Below, in pieces: positions 59,287 to 64,000 of a stretch of DNA of 64,000 nt; the first letter of the stretch is position 1; the number at the start of each line of letters is the position of its first letter. A program made the position numbers and the translations under genes. This stretch comes from Marivita sp051859345 (GTDB lineage: Bacteria > Pseudomonadota > Alphaproteobacteria > Rhodobacterales > Rhodobacteraceae), in assembly GCF_051859345.1 (NCBI RefSeq), contig NZ_JBHYFV010000007.1, positions 62,001 to 126,000 of the forward strand, written 5' to 3'. A model generated the notes under the pieces. It did no database searches. It worked only from the letters and a program-made list of their open reading frames with translations, and was not told where the DNA came from.

Positions 59287-60089
59287 TACGCGGCAGCCTT
59301 GTACTTGGCGACCTTGTGGAACAGGCGTTCGAAATTGGCCTCGCTCTGCGTGGCGAAATCCGCATAATCCAATCCGAACACATCTGCACCGACCCGCGCG
59401 GTATGCGCGGTATAGGCCGGTTCATTGCGTTTGCCCCGGTGTGGTGGGGGCGCAAGATACGGGCTGTCGGTTTCGACCAGAACCCGGTCCACCGGCGCGG
59501 CGGCAAAGATGTCGCGCAACTCCTGGCTTTTGGGGAATGCGGCGATGCCGGACATCGACAGGTAGAACCCAAGGTCAAGCGCTGCGCGGGCCAGCGCTGC
59601 GGACGACGAAAAACAATGCATGACGCAGGTATAGGGCTGTGCCCTGAACCCTTCGGTGAGGATACGCGCCATGTCGTCATCCGCCGCACGGGCATGAATG
59701 ATCAGCGGCAGGCCGGTGTCTTGCGCCGCTTCGATGTGAACGCGCAGCGAATCTTTCTGAACCCCGGCGCTTTCGGCGGTGTAGTGGTAATCAAGCCCGG
59801 TTTCCCCGATCCCGACGAACTTGGGATGTTTCGCCAGCGAGACCAGTTGGTCGACCGTCGCCAGCGGTTCGTCAGCGGCGCTCATCGGGTGGGTGCCAGC
59901 CGCATAGAACACCGGATCGAACGCTTCGGCGATGGCGCGGACCTGCGGCTCAAGGCGCAACCTTGTGCAGATCGTGACCATCCGACGCACACCCGCATCA
60001 AGCGCACGCGCGATGATCTCGGGGCGTTCGTCGTCAAAATCCGGGAAGTCCAGATGGCAATGGCTGTCGGTGATCTGTGGTGTAGACAT
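59286..60089 (-). CDS. tatD: TatD-family metal-dependent hydrolase
   Basis: 267 residues of the TatD DNase family (TIM-barrel amidohydrolase). Metal ligands are seen in DSHCHLDFPDF near the N-terminus, GIGETGLDYHY, LPLIIHARAADDD, CVMHCFSS and the C-terminal VETDSPYLAPPPHRGKRNEP. Relatives have 3'-5' exonuclease activity and help DNA quality control. ATG 60089 replaces the longer ORF start. It is flanked by holB upstream and overlaps the MBL gene by one base. Confidence 0.93.
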   Translation of the reverse strand: MSTPQITDSHCHLDFPDFDDERPEIIARALDAGVRRMVTICTRLRLEPQVRAIAEAFDPVFYAAGTHPMSAADEPLATVDQLVSLAKHPKFVGIGETGLDYHYTAESAGVQKDSLRVHIEAAQDTGLPLIIHARAADDDMARILTEGFRAQPYTCVMHCFSSSAALARAALDLGFYLSMSGIAAFPKSQELRDIFAAAPVDRVLVETDSPYLAPPPHRGKRNEPAYTAHTARVGADVFGLDYADFATQSEANFERLFHKVAKYKAAA

Positions 60090-60132
60090 GGCTGTGGTAT
60101 CGGGGATGCAGACAGGGGCGTCAAGACGTGGG

Positions 60133-61260
60133 TTACGACCTTGGGCAGCCGTCCTGCAACGCCAGAAAACTGGACAACACAAGCGATCCCGCCTCTACGT
60201 TCACCGCACGTCCATGGCGCAGGCGTTCGCCCTGAACCTGCGCCAGTTGCGCCCATTGCCGGGCAGCGCCGGGTGTCGGGCACAGACGTTGGAATGTCTC
60301 TGCCTCTGCCTTGGCCGCTTCCGGGATTGGCGGGTGTCCAGTTGCACCGGTCCGTGCCAAACGGATCAGTGCCCGGTCAAACAGTCCAAGCAGCAGGTCA
60401 AGCCGGTCTTCCTTGCCCCGTCCGGCAGCGCTTTCGGCCAGAGCGATGGCGTGTGGGCGGCTGAGGTCGGGCAGTGTGGACATCAGTTTCACCAGATCGG
60501 CGTAAAGCTTCAGACCGTCCTGTTGCATCAGGCGCACCGCCTCGCCCACCGATCCGCCAGAAAGCGCCGCAAGGGCGGCTGCGTCGGCATCTGCCTGTTC
60601 GATGTCGGTTGCCGCCAAGGCTTGTGCCATATCTGCTGCCTCCAACGGTGCCAGTCGCAATTCCCGACAGCGTGATCGGATGGTCGGCAACAGCCGCGAG
60701 GGTTGGTGGCTGACCAAAAGCAGGGTTGTCCGGGCTGGTGGTTCTTCCAGGAGTTTGAGAAGCGCATTGGCGGCGTTCACGTTCATGTCGTCCGCGGCAT
60801 CCACAATCACCACGCGCCGTCCGCCATCTGCAGCGGACAATGCGAAGAAATTCTTGAGCCGACGCACCTCGTCCACGGTGATCTGGGCCTTCAGGCGCTT
60901 GGCCTTTTCGTCATAGGGGCGGCGCAGGGCGAAAAGGCCGGGTTCCGATCCGGCCATGATGCGCCGGGACACCGGATGCTCCTCATCGACATGCAGGTCA
61001 GTCGGCGGTGCAGGCGCGCCGAACAGGCCATCGCCCTGCGCCAGGGGCGTTGCCAGTAGAAACCGCGCGATCTGCCAGGCCAGCGTGGCTTTGCCAACGC
61101 CACGCGGCCCGGTGATCAGCCAGCCGTGGTGCAGCCGATCCGAGCTGAAGGCCTGCAGGAAATCCGCCTGCGCGCTGTCCTGTCCGAAAAGCCGAACCGT
61201 CTCGCGCGGGTGCGGCGCGCCCTCGATGCGGTCTGGTTCTGGCTGTGTCGCGTCACTCAT
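60133..61260 (-). CDS. holB: DNA polymerase III delta' subunit
   Basis: 375 residues of the clamp-loader delta' subunit. The N-terminal AAA+ module has GPRGVGKATLAW (the P-loop Thr/Ser is Ala, as usual for delta'), the DEVRRLKNFFALSAADGGRRVVIVDAADDMNVNAANALLKLLEEPP block with the conserved Walker B neighbourhood, and SRCRELRL as SRC motif. The start overlaps the tmk stop by ATGA, and tatD follows 43 bp later. Confidence 0.94.
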   Translation of the reverse strand: MSDATQPEPDRIEGAPHPRETVRLFGQDSAQADFLQAFSSDRLHHGWLITGPRGVGKATLAWQIARFLLATPLAQGDGLFGAPAPPTDLHVDEEHPVSRRIMAGSEPGLFALRRPYDEKAKRLKAQITVDEVRRLKNFFALSAADGGRRVVIVDAADDMNVNAANALLKLLEEPPARTTLLLVSHQPSRLLPTIRSRCRELRLAPLEAADMAQALAATDIEQADADAAALAALSGGSVGEAVRLMQQDGLKLYADLVKLMSTLPDLSRPHAIALAESAAGRGKEDRLDLLLGLFDRALIRLARTGATGHPPIPEAAKAEAETFQRLCPTPGAARQWAQLAQVQGERLRHGRAVNVEAGSLVLSSFLALQDGCPRS

Positions 61261-61883
61261 GGCAGGTGCGGGTTTACCGCAGCCCAGACATCCTCTGCAA
61301 CGGAGTCGGTGCTGCGCGCGCCGTTGATGACACGAAAGCGGGTGGCAAATTCCTTGGCCAAAGCAAGAAAGCCCTCCCGCATCGCCTCTTGCAGACTTGC
61401 GCCAAAATCCTCGAACCGCTCTTCATGCGTGTTGCGGGCCTTGGCACGGCTGAGCCCCGTGGCCGGATCCATGTCGATCAGCAGCGTCAGGTCAGGTTCC
61501 ACCCCGATCATCAGATCGTGCAGCGCGTCCACCTTGGCCCGCAAGTTGCCACGCGACAGTCCCTGATACATGCGCGTGCTGTCGGCAAAGCGGTCGCAGA
61601 TCACGATCTTGCCAGCATCAAGCGAAGGCAGGATTGTGCGTTCGAGATGATCCCGACGGGCAGCGGTGAACAACAGAAGTTCGGTTTCCGCCGACCAGCG
61701 GTCCGGATCGCCCTGCAACACAAGGGCGCGAATTTCCTCGGCCCCCGGGCTGCCGCCGGGTTCGCGGGTCAGCACCACGTCTTGTCCGGCCTCGCGAAGG
61801 TGGTCCGCCAACATGCGCGCCTGTGTTGATTTGCCCGATCCGTCGATCCCTTCAAAACTGACGAACAGCCCGGATCGGTTCAC
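61257..61883 (-). CDS. tmk: Thymidylate kinase
   Basis: TMK phosphorylates dTMP to dTDP. 208 residues carry the P-loop FEGIDGSGKSTQ, LTREPGGSPGAEEIR, and the DR(x) motif in VICDRFADSTRMYQG. The start is GTG 61883 (GTGA overlap with the carboxypeptidase stop), because the longer ORF is out of family and antisense to that gene. The three-gene overlap with holB and the D,D-carboxypeptidase points to one transcript. Confidence 0.94.
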   Translation of the reverse strand: MNRSGLFVSFEGIDGSGKSTQARMLADHLREAGQDVVLTREPGGSPGAEEIRALVLQGDPDRWSAETELLLFTAARRDHLERTILPSLDAGKIVICDRFADSTRMYQGLSRGNLRAKVDALHDLMIGVEPDLTLLIDMDPATGLSRAKARNTHEERFEDFGASLQEAMREGFLALAKEFATRFRVINGARSTDSVAEDVWAAVNPHLP

Positions 61884-63052
61884 ATCGTATCCTCGGCAGG
61901 GGCTTGCAGACGACCCAGCAAGACCTGCGACACGCTCATCATGCGGGCCACAAATCCGCTGGCGGGAACGGCACTTGCGGCGAACAGGGGAATCCGGTGT
62001 TCCGGCAGTCCTTCGGGGCTGATTATCAATTCGGCCAGTTGCCGCCCTTCGGCAATCGGTGCGTCGATCGGGCCGGTATAGACAACTTCGGCGGTGACAT
62101 CCTGACCGGGCGTGTTCGGCAAGAGGAGCGTCACGTCTTCCCTGGCCACCAGTCCAACCGTATCGCCGGCGCCCATCCACACATCCGCGTGTGCGACCAC
62201 GGCCCCGGCGCGGGTGACGGTTCTTTCCGCAAACTGACGGAACGCCCAGTTGACGATGGATTCCGATTCCTGTGCCCGTGCCTGCGCAGTGTCCAACCCG
62301 GTGATGGTAAAGATCACCCGGCGGTCACCCTGTTTCGCCGACCCGACAAGCCCATAGCCCGCTTCCTGGGTATGGCCGGTCTTGAGACCATCGGCCCCGA
62401 TCCCGAGGGTCAGCAGGGGGTTGCGGTTGAACCTGTTCGACGATTCCGTCTCGTCAAACAGGAATTCTTCTTCGGCAAACATCGGATAGAAGTCGGGGAA
62501 ATCTTCGATGATGCGCTGCGCCAGAAAGGTCAGGTCGCGCATCGACATGAGATGCCCGTCGGCTGGCCAGCCGCTTGAGTTCTTGAACACCGAATTGGTC
62601 ATACCCATCTGCTGCGCGCGCTGGGTCATCATGCTGGCAAACCCGGCTTCGGAACCATCCGGAGACAGGGCTTCGGCCAGAACCACACAGGCGTCATTGC
62701 CCGACAGAACGATGATGCCCCGGATCAGGTCTTCGACCGAGACGCGTTCCCCCTGCCTGAGAAACAGGGTCGAACCGCCAAAGGAATTGGCATGTGCCGA
62801 GACAGGCAGTTCTTCTTCCAGCCGCAAACGTCCGTCCCGCACGGCCTCAAACGCGATATAAAGCGTCATCAGCTTGGACATCGAGGCGGGTGGCAAAGCT
62901 TCGTCCGCATTCTTGGCCAGCAGAACCGTTCCGGTCTTTTCGTCCAGAACAAAGGCCGCGCTGGCGCTTGTATCAAAGGCGGCAAGTTGGCTGGTCGACA
63001 ACATCAGCGCCGCACCACTGGCGGCGAGAAATGCACGGTACTTGCGGATCAT
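61880..63052 (-). CDS. D-alanyl-D-alanine carboxypeptidase (PBP5/6 type)
   Basis: 390 residues. A signal peptide (MIRKYRAFLAASGAALMLSTSQLAA) precedes a penicillin-binding domain with SxxK as S57-M-S-K60, S117-G-N119 and the K224-T-G triad, followed by the PBP5-type beta-rich C-domain and an amphipathic end (FVARMMSVSQVLLGRL) for membrane docking. It trims the terminal D-Ala from muropeptides in the periplasm. ATG 63052 has GGAGAG upstream. The gene likely corresponds to dacC-like PBPs, but the paralogue cannot be named with confidence. Confidence 0.93.
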   Translation of the reverse strand: MIRKYRAFLAASGAALMLSTSQLAAFDTSASAAFVLDEKTGTVLLAKNADEALPPASMSKLMTLYIAFEAVRDGRLRLEEELPVSAHANSFGGSTLFLRQGERVSVEDLIRGIIVLSGNDACVVLAEALSPDGSEAGFASMMTQRAQQMGMTNSVFKNSSGWPADGHLMSMRDLTFLAQRIIEDFPDFYPMFAEEEFLFDETESSNRFNRNPLLTLGIGADGLKTGHTQEAGYGLVGSAKQGDRRVIFTITGLDTAQARAQESESIVNWAFRQFAERTVTRAGAVVAHADVWMGAGDTVGLVAREDVTLLLPNTPGQDVTAEVVYTGPIDAPIAEGRQLAELIISPEGLPEHRIPLFAASAVPASGFVARMMSVSQVLLGRLQAPAEDTM

Positions 63053-63087
63053 GGCAGCTCTCCTGTCATACCTGCGAGGGCTTGGGG

Positions 63088-63969
63088 TCAATTCGTGACT
63101 GCGTAAGCGTCGGTAAAGCCGGATGCCTTGATCTTGGCAAGCAGGGCATCGCGCTCTGAGCGGGTCTGTGCCGGTCCTACAACCACACGCCAGAATGCCT
63201 TTCCGCTTGAGGATTGCTCAAGCACCGTCGGAACCATGCCCGCCTGGCGCATCGCGGTGGCCGTGTTGTTGGCGTTCTGTTCGACACTGAAAATGCCGAT
63301 CTGGATAAAGGGCTTGTCCAGCGAGGACGCCGCCGGGCGAGGTGCGGTGGCCGGGGTCGGGGTGGCGTCCAACGCAGCCGCTGCGGTTTGCGCAATCGGA
63401 TCCAGCGTCGCCTCGGCCACCTCGGTCGGTGCCGCCAGTGTGCCATCCGCGACGGGCGCATCCTGCGTCGGGGCTGCGGTCGCATCATCCGGCACTTCTT
63501 CGCGCCGCAAGGCGACCACGTTCAACTGTGTCGGTGCGCCGGCCAGCACGCCAAGCGCGGCCGCGGCATCAGACGAGATCTGCAGACGTGGACCGGGGGT
63601 TTCCCGTTCCTTGCGAAACAGCGCGCCGATCACGAAGTTTCCATTGGCGTCATTGCGAATGATGACCCGCTCCGGATCAGACACATCCGGATGTGCAGCC
63701 CAGACTCCACCCAGCGATGGGCGTCCATCCCACAAGCCAGCTTCGGAGACCTGAAACACCTCGGGCGCTTCGACATCGCGTTCCACAAGTCGTGTCGCGC
63801 GGGCTCCGTCCGCAACGGGTGTGGTCTCGGACGCGGTGCCTGATCCGCCTTGCAAGAAGCCGGGCAGGTTGGCCCCCTCACATCCGGCAAGCGCAAGCAC
63901 CGCAACGCCACACATCGCGTAGGTTCGTGTGCTGCGCCACAGCGGAGAGTTGGTGATCCTGATGTTCAT
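63088..63969 (-). CDS. SPOR-domain lipoprotein
   Basis: 293 residues with a lipoprotein signal ending in LALAGC. After a Gly/Ser-rich start, a middle region (FQVSEAGLWDGRPSLGGVWAAHPDVSDPERVIIRNDANGNFVIGALFRKE) is a double-psi/RlpA-like segment without the usual catalytic Asp-His pair clearly visible. An Ala/Pro-rich linker leads to a C-terminal SPOR domain (FIQIGIFSVEQNANNTATAMRQAGMVPTVLE to the end) that binds denuded glycan strands at the septum. It is probably cotranscribed with the carboxypeptidase gene. Confidence 0.88.
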   Translation of the reverse strand: MNIRITNSPLWRSTRTYAMCGVAVLALAGCEGANLPGFLQGGSGTASETTPVADGARATRLVERDVEAPEVFQVSEAGLWDGRPSLGGVWAAHPDVSDPERVIIRNDANGNFVIGALFRKERETPGPRLQISSDAAAALGVLAGAPTQLNVVALRREEVPDDATAAPTQDAPVADGTLAAPTEVAEATLDPIAQTAAAALDATPTPATAPRPAASSLDKPFIQIGIFSVEQNANNTATAMRQAGMVPTVLEQSSSGKAFWRVVVGPAQTRSERDALLAKIKASGFTDAYAVTN

Positions 63970-64000
63970 TGCCTGCTCGCTTTCTGCTATGCCAATGCGT

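Noticed and set aside
1..64000. CRISPR array, prophage, transposase, rRNA or replication origin
   Set aside because: No regularly spaced repeats, phage genes, transposase motifs, rRNA sequence or clustered DnaA boxes were found on reading both strands.

Overview
The window is a high-GC alphaproteobacterial chromosome segment, most likely from a marine Rhodobacterales (Roseobacter-group) bacterium. The evidence is the family content and order: a DUF2948 gene after murA, DUF2484 genes between murC and murB, a small exported protein between cobS and cobT, an FtsZ ending in IPAFLRRQAN, an aa3-type CtaD and a Tat-exported PhoX. Coding density is very high, and many genes join by 4-bp ATGA or GTGA overlaps. 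There is no rRNA, CRISPR array, prophage or insertion sequence. A run of 10 N at 35387-35396 marks an assembly gap inside cobT.

Layout. 1-3410: the edge of an LPS/glycosylation locus (a Kdo-transferase-like gene cut by the left end, and a GT4 glycosyltransferase), then a TPR-methyltransferase and tRNA-Thr(GGT). 3510-8761: a 55-residue charged protein, murA, DUF2948, a GNAT, hisD and murD. 8799-11897: four minus-strand genes that interrupt the cell-wall order: an exported protein, two tandem ParB/Srx-like paralogues and a BaiN/HI0933 flavoprotein. 12032-22430: the dcw run ftsW-murG-murC-[557-residue unknown protein]-two DUF2484 proteins-murB-ddl-ftsQ-ftsA. 22495-24328: a minus-strand pair separating ftsA from ftsZ, namely an exported DsrE protein and a membrane-spanning regulator with a PhnD-type sensor and a LuxR HTH. 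24757-32000: ftsZ, lpxC, bamD, recN and a ClC transporter.

32010-48958: DUF427, a Xaa-Pro aminopeptidase, cobT-small gene-cobS (aerobic cobalamin cobaltochelatase), an ECF sigma/anti-sigma pair followed by fasciclin and exported MsrB genes, a UbiH-type hydroxylase, a HAD nucleotidase, a GntR regulator, a GT2 glycosyltransferase with an MshEN-like front domain, carA, yqeY, a second GT2-like gene, DUF2244 and a CcdAB toxin-antitoxin pair. 49077-54499: ctaD with an FNR-type box, phoX with a Pho box inside the end of lipB, lipB, and a LytTR membrane regulator divergent from a DUF2306 gene. 55157-64000: tRNA-Leu(GAG), a GntR-AbrB permease operon with a clear operator, a small exported protein, an AEC permease, and the tightly overlapping D,D-carboxypeptidase-tmk-holB-tatD-MBL run with a SPOR lipoprotein upstream.

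Themes: peptidoglycan precursor synthesis and division (murA, murD, ftsW to ftsZ, the carboxypeptidase and the SPOR protein) with outer-membrane assembly (lpxC, bamD), interrupted by accessory genes. The best candidates for undescribed biology are the PhnD-TM-LuxR/DsrE pair between ftsA and ftsZ, the tandem ParB/Srx-like paralogues, the murC-murB insertion, and three intergenic sites that each carry a pair of perfect hairpins of 42-45 nt.
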